NCBI RefSeq assembly: GCF_038087665.1
Contig: NZ_CP149925.1
Coordinates: forward strand, 1,205,455 to 1,269,454
Length of the DNA stretch: 64,000 bases
Source: Gallaecimonas sp. GXIMD4217
Lineage (GTDB): Bacteria > Pseudomonadota > Gammaproteobacteria > Enterobacterales > Gallaecimonadaceae
Direction of reading: 5' to 3'
Made by a program: the position numbers and the translations under genes
The notes under the pieces: generated by a model
What the model saw: the letters and a program-made list of their open reading frames with translations, nothing else
Database searches by the model: none
What the model was told of the DNA's origin: nothing
Part shown: piece after piece, positions 1-8,689 of the stretch
Layout of the letters: each line of letters starts with the position of its first letter
Position numbering within the stretch: position 1 is the first letter of the stretch

Positions 1-1442
1 TCAACGGCGAGCCGGCCTTTATGGCGAGGATCCGCCAGGGCGCCGATTTCCTGGACCGCCTGTGGCGGGAAGAGGGCAACATCTACGGCGTTACCACCGG
101 CTACGGCGATTCCGTCACCGTCGGCGTGCCCAAGGCCCTGGTGGAAACCCTGCCGCTGCACCTGACCCGCTTCCACGGCTGCGGCCTGGGCGAGCGCTTC
201 GACCTGGCCAGCGGCCGCGCTATAGTGGCGGCGCGCCTGGCCTCCCTGTGCCGGGGCATGAGCGGTGTCACCCCCGAGCTGCTGGACAGGCTGTGCTGGA
301 TGCTGGAAGAAGACATCATCCCGGTCATTCCCCAGGAGGGCTCGGTGGGCGCCTCCGGCGATCTCACCCCGCTGTCCTACGTGGCGGCGGCCCTGGTGGG
401 CGAGCGCGACGTCTACTGCGACGGCACCGTCCAGCCCATGGCCTCGGTACTGGCCAGGAAGGGCCTTGAGCCCCTGACATTGAAGCCCAAGGAAGGCCTG
501 GCCATCATGAACGGCACCGCCGTGATGACCGCCGTGGCCTGCCTGGCCTTCGAGCGCGCCCGCTACCTGGGCGAGCTTTGCACCCGCATCACCGCCATGG
601 CGTCCCTGGCCCTCAAGGGCAACGCCTACCACTTCGACCAGACCCTGTTCGCCGCCAAGCCCCATCCCGGCCAGGCCAGGGTGGCCGAGCGGCTGCGCCT
701 TGATCTCGACTATCGGGGCCACACCGAGCACAGCCGTCTCCAGGACCGCTACTCCCTGCGCTGCGCCCCCCATGTGATCGGCGCCCTGGAAGACGCCATG
801 CCCTGGCTGCGCGGCCTCATTGAGACCGAGCTCAACAGCGCCAACGACAACCCCATCATCGACGGTGAGGGCGAGCAGGTGCTGCACGGCGGCCACTTCT
901 ACGGCGGCCATATCGCCATGGCCATGGATACCCTCAAGACCCAGGTGGCCAACCTGGCCGATCTGCTGGACCGGCAGCTGGCCAGCCTGGCCGATCCCAA
1001 GTTCAACCACGGCCTGCCCGCCAACCTCAGCGGCGCCGAGGGCCTGGACGCGGCCATCAACCACGGCTTCAAGGCGGTGCAGATCGGCGCCTCCGCCTGG
1101 ACCGCCGAGGCCCTCAAGCACTGCATGCCCGCCTCGGTGTTCTCCCGCTCCACCGAATGCCACAACCAGGACAAGGTCAGCATGGGCACCATAGCGGCCC
1201 GGGACTGCATCCGGGTGCTGGAGCTGACCGAGCAGGTGGCCGCCGCCACCCTGCTGGCGGTCAACCAGGGCCTGCGGCTGCGGGCCCGCCAGGGCGAACT
1301 GGCCATGACCGAGCCCCTGCGCGCCTTCAGCGACCGGCTCACCGAACTCAGCCCCATGGTCACGGACGACAGGCCCCTGGAAGGGGAGCTGCGCCAGGTG
1401 ATCGCCGCCATCCGCGAACAACAATGGAGCCTCTATGAATGA
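1..1442 (+). CDS. HAL/PAL/TAL-family aromatic amino acid ammonia-lyase, 5' end outside window
   Basis: This enzyme removes ammonia from an aromatic amino acid. In aryl-polyene and flexirubin clusters such enzymes are thought to supply the aryl starter acid. The motif GASGDL, whose Ala-Ser-Gly cyclises into the MIO electrophile, is present, as are the family motifs YGVTTGYGDS near the N-terminus and NPII further on. The frame is open to the left edge without a stop, and the protein from the ATG at 21 (473 residues) is about 40 residues shorter than the family norm, so the true start lies upstream. The selectivity segment reads RFHGCG, unlike the SH of histidine and the FL of phenylalanine lyases, so the substrate is unresolved. 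It overlaps the next gene by 8 bases. Confidence 0.88.
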   Translation, partial: NGEPAFMARIRQGADFLDRLWREEGNIYGVTTGYGDSVTVGVPKALVETLPLHLTRFHGCGLGERFDLASGRAIVAARLASLCRGMSGVTPELLDRLCWMLEEDIIPVIPQEGSVGASGDLTPLSYVAAALVGERDVYCDGTVQPMASVLARKGLEPLTLKPKEGLAIMNGTAVMTAVACLAFERARYLGELCTRITAMASLALKGNAYHFDQTLFAAKPHPGQARVAERLRLDLDYRGHTEHSRLQDRYSLRCAPHVIGALEDAMPWLRGLIETELNSANDNPIIDGEGEQVLHGGHFYGGHIAMAMDTLKTQVANLADLLDRQLASLADPKFNHGLPANLSGAEGLDAAINHGFKAVQIGASAWTAEALKHCMPASVFSRSTECHNQDKVSMGTIAARDCIRVLELTEQVAAATLLAVNQGLRLRARQGELAMTEPLRAFSDRLTELSPMVTDDRPLEGELRQVIAAIREQQWSLYE

Positions 1443-1854
1443 GATCCTGCGCCAGGCCAGCATCGAGGTGGTGGTGCCCTTCCATGACCTGGATCCCATG
1501 AACGTGGCCTGGCATGGCAACTACCTCAAGTACTTCGAGCTGGCCCGCTGCGAGCTGCTGGAAAGCTTCGACTACAACTACCCGCAGATGGAAGCCTCCG
1601 GCTACCTCTGGCCCATAGTGGATCTGCGGGTCAAGTACGTGCAGCCGGCCCGCTTCGAACAGCGCCTGGTGGTCACCGCCAAGCTGGTGGAGGTGGTCAA
1701 CCGCATGCGCATCGACTACGAGATCCGCTGCGCCCAGAGCGGCAAGCGCCTCACCCGCGGCCACAGCATCCAGGTGGCGGTGGACAAGGCCAGCGGCGAG
1801 ATGCAGTTCGTGTCGCCGCCGGCATTGCTGGAGCGCCTGGGGGTGACCCCATGA
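1435..1854 (+). CDS. hotdog-fold acyl-CoA/ACP thioesterase (4HBT, YbgC type) of the pigment cluster
   Basis: A 139-residue single-domain hotdog protein. The N-terminal strand-helix segment FHDLDPMNVAWHGNYLKYFE carries the Asp and the HGNY core typical of 4HBT thioesterases. It lies between the ammonia-lyase and the LolA-like gene with overlapping ends on both sides, so translational coupling is likely. Aryl-polyene clusters regularly encode such an enzyme, which probably hydrolyses the polyene thioester or edits misprimed carriers. The exact substrate cannot be read from the sequence. Cytoplasmic, as no signal peptide is visible. Confidence 0.85.
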   Translation: MNEILRQASIEVVVPFHDLDPMNVAWHGNYLKYFELARCELLESFDYNYPQMEASGYLWPIVDLRVKYVQPARFEQRLVVTAKLVEVVNRMRIDYEIRCAQSGKRLTRGHSIQVAVDKASGEMQFVSPPALLERLGVTP

Positions 1855-2405
1855 ACCGCCTCTGGGCCCTGCTGGCCCTGGTCGCCTGCCAGTGCCTGGC
1901 GCTGCCGGGCTGGCAACAGCCCGGGGAAGGCCAGGCCCTGACCGGCCGCTTCGAGCAGCAGAAACAGTTGCCGGCCCTGAGCCGGCCCCTACAGAGCCAG
2001 GGCCGTTTCAGCTACCGGGACGACGCGCTCACCTGGGATACCGAAACGCCCTTCGCCTCCACCCTGGTGATGAGCCGTGAAGCGCTGATCCAGCGCCTGC
2101 CCGGCCTGGCCGAGACCCGCCTGGAAGTGACCGACAACCCGGTGGCCGCCGCCATGGCGGCCATGTTCTCGGCGCTGTTCAGTGGCGACAGGGAGCGTCT
2201 GGCCAAGCAGTTCCAGGTGACCGAGGAGGCCCTGGAGCAGGGCTGGCGGCTGACGCTGCTGCCCACGGATCCGCAGCTGACGCCGCTGCTGGACAAGGTG
2301 GTGCTGAGCGGCGACCAGTGGCCCCAGGAGCTGGAAATCGCCGAAAAGGGCCAGCGCCTGACCCGCATCCGCTTCAGTGAACTCCGGCTGGAGGCCAGGC
2401 CGTGA
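1851..2405 (+). CDS. LolA-like periplasmic outer-membrane carrier protein of the pigment cluster
   Basis: A 184-residue protein with a hydrophobic signal peptide (residues 1-18, cleavage probably after CLALPG or nearby). The following sequence resembles LolA, including a GRFEQQKQLPAL segment and beta-strand-rich SQGRFSYR and ALTWDTETP segments. LolA-like proteins accompany aryl-polyene clusters together with an MMPL exporter, and the pair is believed to move the lipid-anchored pigment to the outer membrane. The start overlaps the thioesterase stop by 4 bases (ATGA), and the end overlaps the MMPL gene by 4 bases. Assignment rests on overall pattern and context. Confidence 0.8.
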   Translation: MNRLWALLALVACQCLALPGWQQPGEGQALTGRFEQQKQLPALSRPLQSQGRFSYRDDALTWDTETPFASTLVMSREALIQRLPGLAETRLEVTDNPVAAAMAAMFSALFSGDRERLAKQFQVTEEALEQGWRLTLLPTDPQLTPLLDKVVLSGDQWPQELEIAEKGQRLTRIRFSELRLEARP

Positions 2406-4597
2406 TCCGCTGGCTGTGGGCGACCTTGCTGGTGGCGCTGCTGGCGGGCCTGTTGGCCTTTCGCCTCAACCTTGGCGTGGCGCCCTCGTCGCAGCTCTTT
2501 GATCTGCTGCCCAGCCTGGCCCCCAGCCACAAGGGCCAGCTGCTGACCCGCGGCTACCAGCAAGTCCAGGCCGAGTTCAACGACAAGCTGTGGCTGGTGC
2601 TGGAAGGGGACGAGCAGCAGCACCTGCTGGCCCAGGCCGACACCCTGGCCGCGGCCCTTGAAGGCCAGCCCTTCGTGGCCGACTGGCAGGGCAAGAGCAG
2701 CGACCTGGCCGCCCTGTACGCCTTCTATGCGCCTTACCGCCAGCAGCTGCTGGCGGACGGCCAGCGCGCCGCCATCCAGGTCGATGGCGGCAAGGCCCTG
2801 GTGCAGCAGGCCCTGGCGGCCTGGTTCGGCCCGGTGCCGGGCGCCAGCGCCACCGACCCCCTGCTGCTGCTGCCGGACTTCCTGGCCGGTCTGGCCCCCA
2901 AGGGCAGCAAGGCCCGGCTGGTGGACGGCTGGCCGCTGTACGAGCGGGACGGCCGCCTGGCCGTGGCCCTGGTGGTGACCCTGAGCGGCTCCGCCTTCAA
3001 CCAGGACAGCCAGGGACAGATCGAGGCCTTTATCGCCGAGCAGCGCGATAAGGGCATGGCGCTGCTGGCCAGCGGCTCGGTGCGCCACGCCGCCGCCGGC
3101 GCCGACCAGGCCAAGGGCGAGGTGAGCCTGTTCGGCGGCCTGGCCCTGGCCGGGATCCTGGTGCTGCTGGTGCTGGGCTTTGGCCACTGGCGGGCCCTGA
3201 CCGCCATGGGCGCACTGCTGCTGGTGGCGGGCCTGGGCGCCCTCAATGCGCTCTGGTGGCTCTGGCCCCAGGCCCATTGGCTGGCCCTGGTGATGGGCGC
3301 CAGCGTCATCGGCATCTGCGCCGACTACGGTTTCCACGCCCTGGCCGCCGGCCCCTGCCGCAAGGGCATCCGCCTGCCGCTGCTGGTGAGCCTGCTGTCC
3401 AGCGTCGCCGCCTACGGCGTGCTGCTGCTGTCGCCCTTCCCGGGCCTGGCCCAGCTGGGCGCCGCCGCCATCGGCGGCCTGGTGCTGAGCTACCTGTGGA
3501 TCCGCTACGCCATGGTGGAGCTGGTGCTGCCCCAGCGCCGCTGGCCGGTGTCACTCTGGCGCTGGCTGTGCCGCCAGAGGGGGCCGGTGGCGGCGCTGCT
3601 GCTGGTGGCGGTGGCGCTGATGGGCGCCTTCGGGTTCGGCCAGCTGCGTTTCGACGACGATATCCGCGCCTGGCAGCCCAGGGACGCGGTATTGCAAGGC
3701 GAAGAGCGCGCCATCCAGGCCTGGCTGGGCCAGGCCCAGGGCGGCGACTTCCTGCTGGTGGGCGCCGACAGCGGCGAGCAGCTGCTGGCCCGGGAAGAGG
3801 CCCTGCGCGAGCGCCTCGACGCCCTGATGGCCAAGGGCGAGCTGGGCCATTACCTGGCGCTGAGCCAGGCGGTGCCGTCCCAGGCCCGCCAGCGGGCCGA
3901 CCACGACCGACAAGGAAGGCTCTGGCAACAGGCCGGGCCCGCCCTGGGCCAGTTGCTGGGTGACGGCCTGGGCGCCTTCACCCCCGGCCTGACCCTGGAC
4001 GCCTGGCTGGCCGCCGAGACCGGCGACCCCAGAAAGGCCCTGTACCTGCCCCAAGACGGCGGCCTGGCCAGCGCCGTGCTGCTGGTGGGGCTGACCGACC
4101 CGGGCCGGGCGGCCCTGCAGGCGCTGCCCGACCATGCCTGGCTGGCCTCGCCGGCGGCCCAGGCCACCCAGGTCTTCAACCATTACCGTGACCAGGCCAT
4201 CCGCCTGCTGCTGGGGGCCCTGGTGGTGCTGGCGGCGCTGCTGTGGCTGTGGCTGGGGCCGCACCGGGCCTGGCGGGTCGGCGCCGTGGCCTTCCTGGCC
4301 CTGGTGGCCGGCCTGGCCATGCCGGGCCTGCTGGGCCAGCCCCTGAACCTGGTCCATGTGCTGGCCCTGGTGCTGCTGCTGGGGCTGTCCCTGGATTACG
4401 GGGTCTTCTTCAGCACCGCCGAGGAGGCGCCGGAGCAGACCCTGCTGGCGGTGATGCTGTCGTCGGCGTCCAGCATGCTGGCCTTTGGCCTGCTGATCAT
4501 GTCGGCCACGCCGGTGCTGAGCGGCTTCGGCGCCGTGGTGGCCACGGGCCTGTGCGTGGCGGTGCTGGCCAGCGCCCTGCTGGGAGGTCGAAAATGA
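2402..4597 (+). CDS. MMPL/RND-superfamily exporter of the pigment cluster
   Basis: A 731-residue inner-membrane protein with the two-fold RND layout. A first membrane helix at residues 5-25 is followed by a periplasmic loop and five or six helices around residues 240-370. A second anchor near 395-415, a second loop and another helix bundle at 600-725 follow. Charged residues sit within helices, for example ICADYGFHA and GLSLDYGVFF; the Asp in each matches the proton-relay position of MMPL proteins. GTG at 2402 overlaps the LolA-like stop. Together with the carrier upstream and the lipoprotein downstream it probably exports the polyene or its lipid conjugate. Confidence 0.85.
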   Translation: MIRWLWATLLVALLAGLLAFRLNLGVAPSSQLFDLLPSLAPSHKGQLLTRGYQQVQAEFNDKLWLVLEGDEQQHLLAQADTLAAALEGQPFVADWQGKSSDLAALYAFYAPYRQQLLADGQRAAIQVDGGKALVQQALAAWFGPVPGASATDPLLLLPDFLAGLAPKGSKARLVDGWPLYERDGRLAVALVVTLSGSAFNQDSQGQIEAFIAEQRDKGMALLASGSVRHAAAGADQAKGEVSLFGGLALAGILVLLVLGFGHWRALTAMGALLLVAGLGALNALWWLWPQAHWLALVMGASVIGICADYGFHALAAGPCRKGIRLPLLVSLLSSVAAYGVLLLSPFPGLAQLGAAAIGGLVLSYLWIRYAMVELVLPQRRWPVSLWRWLCRQRGPVAALLLVAVALMGAFGFGQLRFDDDIRAWQPRDAVLQGEERAIQAWLGQAQGGDFLLVGADSGEQLLAREEALRERLDALMAKGELGHYLALSQAVPSQARQRADHDRQGRLWQQAGPALGQLLGDGLGAFTPGLTLDAWLAAETGDPRKALYLPQDGGLASAVLLVGLTDPGRAALQALPDHAWLASPAAQATQVFNHYRDQAIRLLLGALVVLAALLWLWLGPHRAWRVGAVAFLALVAGLAMPGLLGQPLNLVHVLALVLLLGLSLDYGVFFSTAEEAPEQTLLAVMLSSASSMLAFGLLIMSATPVLSGFGAVVATGLCVAVLASALLGGRK

Positions 4598-5136
4598 GAC
4601 AGTTGTTGCTGACGGCGCTGTTGCTGCTGGCCGGTTGCCAGTTGGCGCCAAAGGGTTTGGACAACAGGGTCATGGTGGCCAATGGCGCCGAAATCACCCT
4701 GCCGGCCCTGGACTGGGTGGAAGAGCCCAGCAGCCAGCAGCACCAGGTGTTGGCCCGCTTCGGCGACAGCCACTGGCAGTTCATCGGCGAGCTGGTGCTG
4801 GAGCGGCAGCAGTTCAGGCTGACCGCGGTGTCGGCCCTGGGAGCCTGGCTGTTCAGCGGCCGCTATGACGGCCGGCAATTCAGCATAGCGCGCTCGCCGC
4901 TGTTGCCACAGCAGGCCCGGCCCCGCTACCTGATGGCGGATCTGCTGCTGGCGCTGATGCCGACCGGGCGGCTGGCGCCAATATTGGCCGAGGCCGGCCT
5001 GCGCCTCGAGGCGGACGGGCAGAGCCGGCGCATCTACCAGGGCGAGCACCTGGTCATCGAAATCACCCAGTCGGCGCAGGGGCTCGGCTTCGTGCACCAC
5101 CAGCGCCGGTATTCCTTCCAGGTGAGCTATGGATAA
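4594..5136 (+). CDS. DUF3261 lipoprotein of the pigment cluster
   Basis: A 180-residue protein. The start at 4594 gives a lipoprotein signal peptide, MRQLLLTALLLLAGC, with the lipobox LAGC, and overlaps the MMPL stop by 4 bases. Longer in-frame extensions upstream would bury this signal inside the MMPL gene and are rejected. The rest resembles the DUF3261 lipoproteins that recur in aryl-polyene clusters, with alternating hydrophobic strands such as HWQFIGELVLERQQFRLTA. Its role is unknown; context suggests a part in pigment transport or assembly at the outer membrane. Confidence 0.82.
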   Translation: MRQLLLTALLLLAGCQLAPKGLDNRVMVANGAEITLPALDWVEEPSSQQHQVLARFGDSHWQFIGELVLERQQFRLTAVSALGAWLFSGRYDGRQFSIARSPLLPQQARPRYLMADLLLALMPTGRLAPILAEAGLRLEADGQSRRIYQGEHLVIEITQSAQGLGFVHHQRRYSFQVSYG

Positions 5137-6301
5137 GCTGTACTTGAGCGCCCCGGGCATCCTCTGCGCCCTGGGCAACGACAAAGAGCAGGTGGCCGAG
5201 GGCCTCTTCGCCGGCGACCGCAGTGGCCTGGTCCAGCGGGACGATCTGCTGATGACGGGCCCGGCCATTGTGGCCGCCGTACAGGGCGAGCTGCCGGCGC
5301 TGCCCGAGGCCCTGGGGGCCTTCGATTGCCGCAACAGCCGCATCCTGGCGGCGGCCCTGGCGCAGATCCGCCCCGACATCGAGGCGGCCAGGGCGCGCCA
5401 CGGCGCCGGCCGCATCGCCGTGGTGCTGGGCTCCAGCACCGCCGGCATCGACGAGGGCGAAAAGGCCCTGGCCCGGTACCTGGCCGACGCCAGCCTGCCG
5501 CAAAACTACGACTACACCAAGCAGACCCTGGGCTCGGTGGCCGAGTTCGCCGGCCGCTACCTGGAACTGGAAGGGCCCTGCTACACCATCTCCACCGCCT
5601 GCAGCTCCGCCGGCAAGGCCTTTGCCTCCGGGGCCCGGCTGATCCGCGCCGGCCTGGCCGACGCCGTGGTGGTGGGCGGGGTGGACAGCCTGTGCCGGCT
5701 GACCCTGAACGGCTTCAATGCCCTGGAGTCGGTGTCCGCCGGGCCCTGCTCGCCCTTTTCCGAGGGCCGCAGTGGCATCACCATAGGGGAGGGCGCCGGC
5801 GTCTTCCTGCTGAGCCGCGAGCCCGGCCGGGTGGCCCTGACCGGCTTCGGCGAGGCCTCGGACGGCTACCATATCTCCGCCCCCGAGCCCGAGGGCAAGG
5901 GCGCCTGGGCGGCCATGGCCGCGGCCCTGGCCATGGCCGGCCTGAGCGTAGGCGACATCGACTACATCAACCTGCACGGCACCGGCACTCCCAAGAACGA
6001 CGCCATGGAGGCGGCCCTGGTCAGCAGCCGCTTCCCCCACGGGCCCAGGGCCAGCTCCAGCAAGGGCCAGGTAGGCCACTGCCTGGGCGCCGCCGGCGCC
6101 ATAGAGGCGGCGCTGTGCTACCTGGCGCTCACCGACGGCCAGGGCCGGCTGCCGCCCCACTGCATGGGCGGCCACTGGGATCCGGCCCTGCCGGCCCTGA
6201 ACTTGGCCGACGGCCAGCCGGGCCAGCCCATCCGCCGCGCCATGAGCAATTCCTACGCCTTTGGCGGCTCCAACGTCAGCCTGATCCTGGAGGCCCAATG
6301 A
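5129..6301 (+). CDS. apeO: beta-ketoacyl-ACP synthase, aryl-polyene KS (ApeO type)
   Basis: A 390-residue thiolase-fold ketosynthase that extends the polyene chain by decarboxylative condensation. The catalytic triad is visible: Cys158 in STACSS, His283 in NLHGTGTPKND and His317 in GQVGHCLGAAG. It therefore looks catalytically competent rather than a chain-length factor. It begins 8 bases before the lipoprotein stop and ends 4 bases into the dehydratase gene. In the Xenorhabdus aryl-polyene system ApeO works as a heterodimer with ApeC. The symbol is assigned from gene order (KS-DH-KR-KS), not from an alignment. Confidence 0.85.
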   Translation: MDKLYLSAPGILCALGNDKEQVAEGLFAGDRSGLVQRDDLLMTGPAIVAAVQGELPALPEALGAFDCRNSRILAAALAQIRPDIEAARARHGAGRIAVVLGSSTAGIDEGEKALARYLADASLPQNYDYTKQTLGSVAEFAGRYLELEGPCYTISTACSSAGKAFASGARLIRAGLADAVVVGGVDSLCRLTLNGFNALESVSAGPCSPFSEGRSGITIGEGAGVFLLSREPGRVALTGFGEASDGYHISAPEPEGKGAWAAMAAALAMAGLSVGDIDYINLHGTGTPKNDAMEAALVSSRFPHGPRASSSKGQVGHCLGAAGAIEAALCYLALTDGQGRLPPHCMGGHWDPALPALNLADGQPGQPIRRAMSNSYAFGGSNVSLILEAQ

Positions 6302-6738
6302 CACCAGAACAACTGCTGCCCCACGCCGCGCCCATGGTGCTGCTGGACAGGGTCATAGAAACCAGCGACAGCGGCGCCGTCTGCGAGCTGGACATCCGCC
6401 CCGGCATCCCCTTTGCCGACGACCAGGGGGTGCCCATGTGGGTGGGCATCGAGTACATGGCCCAGTGCATCGGCGTCTTTGCCGGGGCCCAGGCCAAGGC
6501 CCTGGGCGAGCCCATCAAGGTGGGCTTTCTTATCGGCACCCGCAAGTTCGATTCCGACGTCACCGCCTTCAGGCACGGCCAGACCCTGAGGGTGGCGGTG
6601 GAGAAGGTGCTGGAGCAGGACAACGGCCTGTCGGTGTTCAGCTGCACCCTCGACGGCCCGGACGGCGGCCAGCGGGCACAGATCAACGTATTCCAGCCGC
6701 AGGACGCGGCGGCCTTCTTGAACGGAGAGGCATCATGA
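6298..6738 (+). CDS. apeP: hotdog 3-hydroxyacyl-ACP dehydratase (ApeP type)
   Basis: A 146-residue FabA/FabZ-like hotdog dehydratase, starting at the ATG that overlaps the ketosynthase stop. The N-terminal segment HAAPMVLLDRVIE and the central helix WVGIEYMAQCIGVFAGAQA match the ApeP group, in which Glu within the helix and His near the N-terminus line the active site. In characterised systems ApeP pairs with ApeI to introduce each trans double bond. ApeI is not in this window and should lie to the left. The end overlaps the ketoreductase by 4 bases. Confidence 0.85.
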   Translation: MTPEQLLPHAAPMVLLDRVIETSDSGAVCELDIRPGIPFADDQGVPMWVGIEYMAQCIGVFAGAQAKALGEPIKVGFLIGTRKFDSDVTAFRHGQTLRVAVEKVLEQDNGLSVFSCTLDGPDGGQRAQINVFQPQDAAAFLNGEAS

Positions 6739-7460
6739 ACAAGCAAATTCTGGTCACCGGCGCCAGCCGTGGCCTGGGGGCCGCCATCGCCAAGGCCCTG
6801 GCGGCGGACGGTTTCGACATCGTCATTCACTTTCGCAGCCGCGAGGACGCGGCCCTGGCCGTGCAGGCCGAGGTGGAGGCCCTGGGCGTCAAGGCCAGGC
6901 TGCTGCCCTTCGACGTGTCCGACCGCGAGGCAGCCCGCGCCGCCCTGGAGGCGGACATGGCCGAGCACGGCGCCTACTACGGGGTGGTGGTCAACGCCGG
7001 CATCAGCCGCGACGGCGCCTTCCCGGCCCTCACCGACGAGGACTGGGACAGCGTCATCCACACCAACCTGGACGGCTTCTACAACGTGCTCAAGCCCACC
7101 GTCATGCCCATGGTGCAGGGCCGCCAGGGCGGCCGCATCGTCACCCTGGCCTCGGTCTCGGGCCTCATCGGCAACCGCGGCCAGGTCAACTACTCCGCCT
7201 CCAAGGCCGGCATCATAGGTGCCACCAAGGCCCTGGCCCTGGAGCTGGCCAGGCGCAAGATCACCGTCAACTGCGTGGCCCCGGGCCTGATCGAGTCCGA
7301 CATGACCGAGGCGCTGCCCCTGGACGAGATGATGAAGCTGATCCCGGCGCGCCGGGCCGGCAAGCCCGAGGAAGTGGCGTCGTTGGTGGCCTTTTTGATG
7401 TCCGACAAGGCCGGCTACATCACCCGCCAGGTGATGGCCGTGAACGGGGGGCTGTGCTGA
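6735..7460 (+). CDS. apeQ: 3-ketoacyl-ACP reductase, FabG-like SDR (ApeQ type)
   Basis: A 241-residue short-chain dehydrogenase. The NAD(P)-binding motif TGASRGLG is at residues 8-15. The catalytic Ser lies in LASVSG and Tyr-Lys in NYSASKAG, and the C-terminal GGL motif of FabG is present. It reduces the ketoacyl intermediate after each condensation in the polyene cycle. The start at 6735 follows GGAGAGGC and overlaps the dehydratase end, and its stop overlaps the start of the next ketosynthase. Context separates it from the housekeeping FabG. Confidence 0.88.
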   Translation: MNKQILVTGASRGLGAAIAKALAADGFDIVIHFRSREDAALAVQAEVEALGVKARLLPFDVSDREAARAALEADMAEHGAYYGVVVNAGISRDGAFPALTDEDWDSVIHTNLDGFYNVLKPTVMPMVQGRQGGRIVTLASVSGLIGNRGQVNYSASKAGIIGATKALALELARRKITVNCVAPGLIESDMTEALPLDEMMKLIPARRAGKPEEVASLVAFLMSDKAGYITRQVMAVNGGLC

Positions 7461-8680
7461 TGAAAAAGGTGGTGGTGACCGGCATGGCCGGGCTCAGTTC
7501 CCTGGGCGACAACTGGCAGGACATCCGCGCCAATATGGCGGCGGGCCGCTCCGGCATCGTGCGCATGGACGACTGGGACAGGTTCGAGGGCATGAATACC
7601 CGCCTGGCGGGCCCGGTGGACTTTTCCCGGCCCAAGCATTATTCCCGCAAGCAGGTGCGCTCCCACGGCCGGGTCAGCCTGATGGCCACCCGCGCCACCG
7701 AGCTGGCCCTGGAGCAGGCGGGCCTGCTGGGCGAGTCGGTACTGACCGACGGCAGCACCGGCATCGCCTACGGCTCCTCCATCGGCTCCACGGCGCCCAT
7801 CAGCGCCTTTGCCAACATGCTGGACAACAACGACCCGTCGCGGATCACCGCCACCAGCTACATCCAGATGATGGGCCACACCACGGCCGTCAACGTGGGC
7901 CTGTTCTTCGGCCTCAAGGGCCGGGTGATCCCCACCTCCAGCGCCTGCACCTCCGGCTCCCAGGCCATCGGCTACGCCTATGAGGCCATCAAGTACGGCC
8001 GCCAGACGCTGATGGTGGCCGGCGGCGCCGAAGAGCTGTGCCCCACAGAGGCGGCGGTGTTCGACACCCTCTATGCCACCTCCACCAAGAACAATACCCC
8101 GACCCTGACCCCCAGCCCCTTCGACGCCGGCCGCGACGGCCTGGTGATAGGGGAGGGCGCCGGCACCCTGGTGCTGGAGGAGCGCGACCACGCCATCGCC
8201 CGCGGCGCGCCCATCCTGGCCGAGATCCTCGGCTTCGGCACCAACTCCGACGGCCAGCATGTCACCTCGCCCACCTCCGAGACCATGGAGGTGGCCATGG
8301 CCCTGGCCCTTGAGGACGCCGGCCTGGCCCCCGACGCCATCGGCTACGTCAGCGCCCACGGCACCGCCACCGAGCAGGGCGACATCGCCGAGACCCAGGC
8401 CACCCACCGCCTGTTCGGCAGCCGCATGCCGATCAGCTCCCTGAAGGGCTACTTCGGCCACACCCTGGGGGCCTGCGGCGCCCTGGAGGCCTGGCTGGGC
8501 ATCGCCATGATGCACGACAACTGGTTCGCCCCCACCCTCAACCTGAGCCAGGTGGACCAGCGCTGCGGCGAGCTGGACTACATCCAGGGCCAGGGCCGGG
8601 AGCTGGACACCGGCATCATCATGAGCAACAACTTCGCCTTCGGCGGGATCAACACCTCGTTGATCCTGGCCAGGGCCTGA
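7460..8680 (+). CDS. apeR: beta-ketoacyl-ACP synthase, FabF-like (ApeR type)
   Basis: A 406-residue ketosynthase with Cys163 in SSACTSGS, His300 in SAHGTATEQGD and His334 in GYFGHTLGA, so the KAS I/II triad is complete. The ATG at 7460 shares its A with the ketoreductase stop. A GTG two codons upstream is less likely because it adds only two residues. In the Xenorhabdus system ApeR is a homodimeric ketosynthase thought to perform early elongation. It is followed after 9 bases by the flavoprotein gene. Confidence 0.87.
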   Translation: MKKVVVTGMAGLSSLGDNWQDIRANMAAGRSGIVRMDDWDRFEGMNTRLAGPVDFSRPKHYSRKQVRSHGRVSLMATRATELALEQAGLLGESVLTDGSTGIAYGSSIGSTAPISAFANMLDNNDPSRITATSYIQMMGHTTAVNVGLFFGLKGRVIPTSSACTSGSQAIGYAYEAIKYGRQTLMVAGGAEELCPTEAAVFDTLYATSTKNNTPTLTPSPFDAGRDGLVIGEGAGTLVLEERDHAIARGAPILAEILGFGTNSDGQHVTSPTSETMEVAMALALEDAGLAPDAIGYVSAHGTATEQGDIAETQATHRLFGSRMPISSLKGYFGHTLGACGALEAWLGIAMMHDNWFAPTLNLSQVDQRCGELDYIQGQGRELDTGIIMSNNFAFGGINTSLILARA

Positions 8681-8689
8681 GGACGGACC

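Noticed and set aside
4243-4593. N-terminal extension of the DUF3261 lipoprotein
   Set aside because: It runs through the MMPL gene in another frame and hides the lipobox start at 4594.
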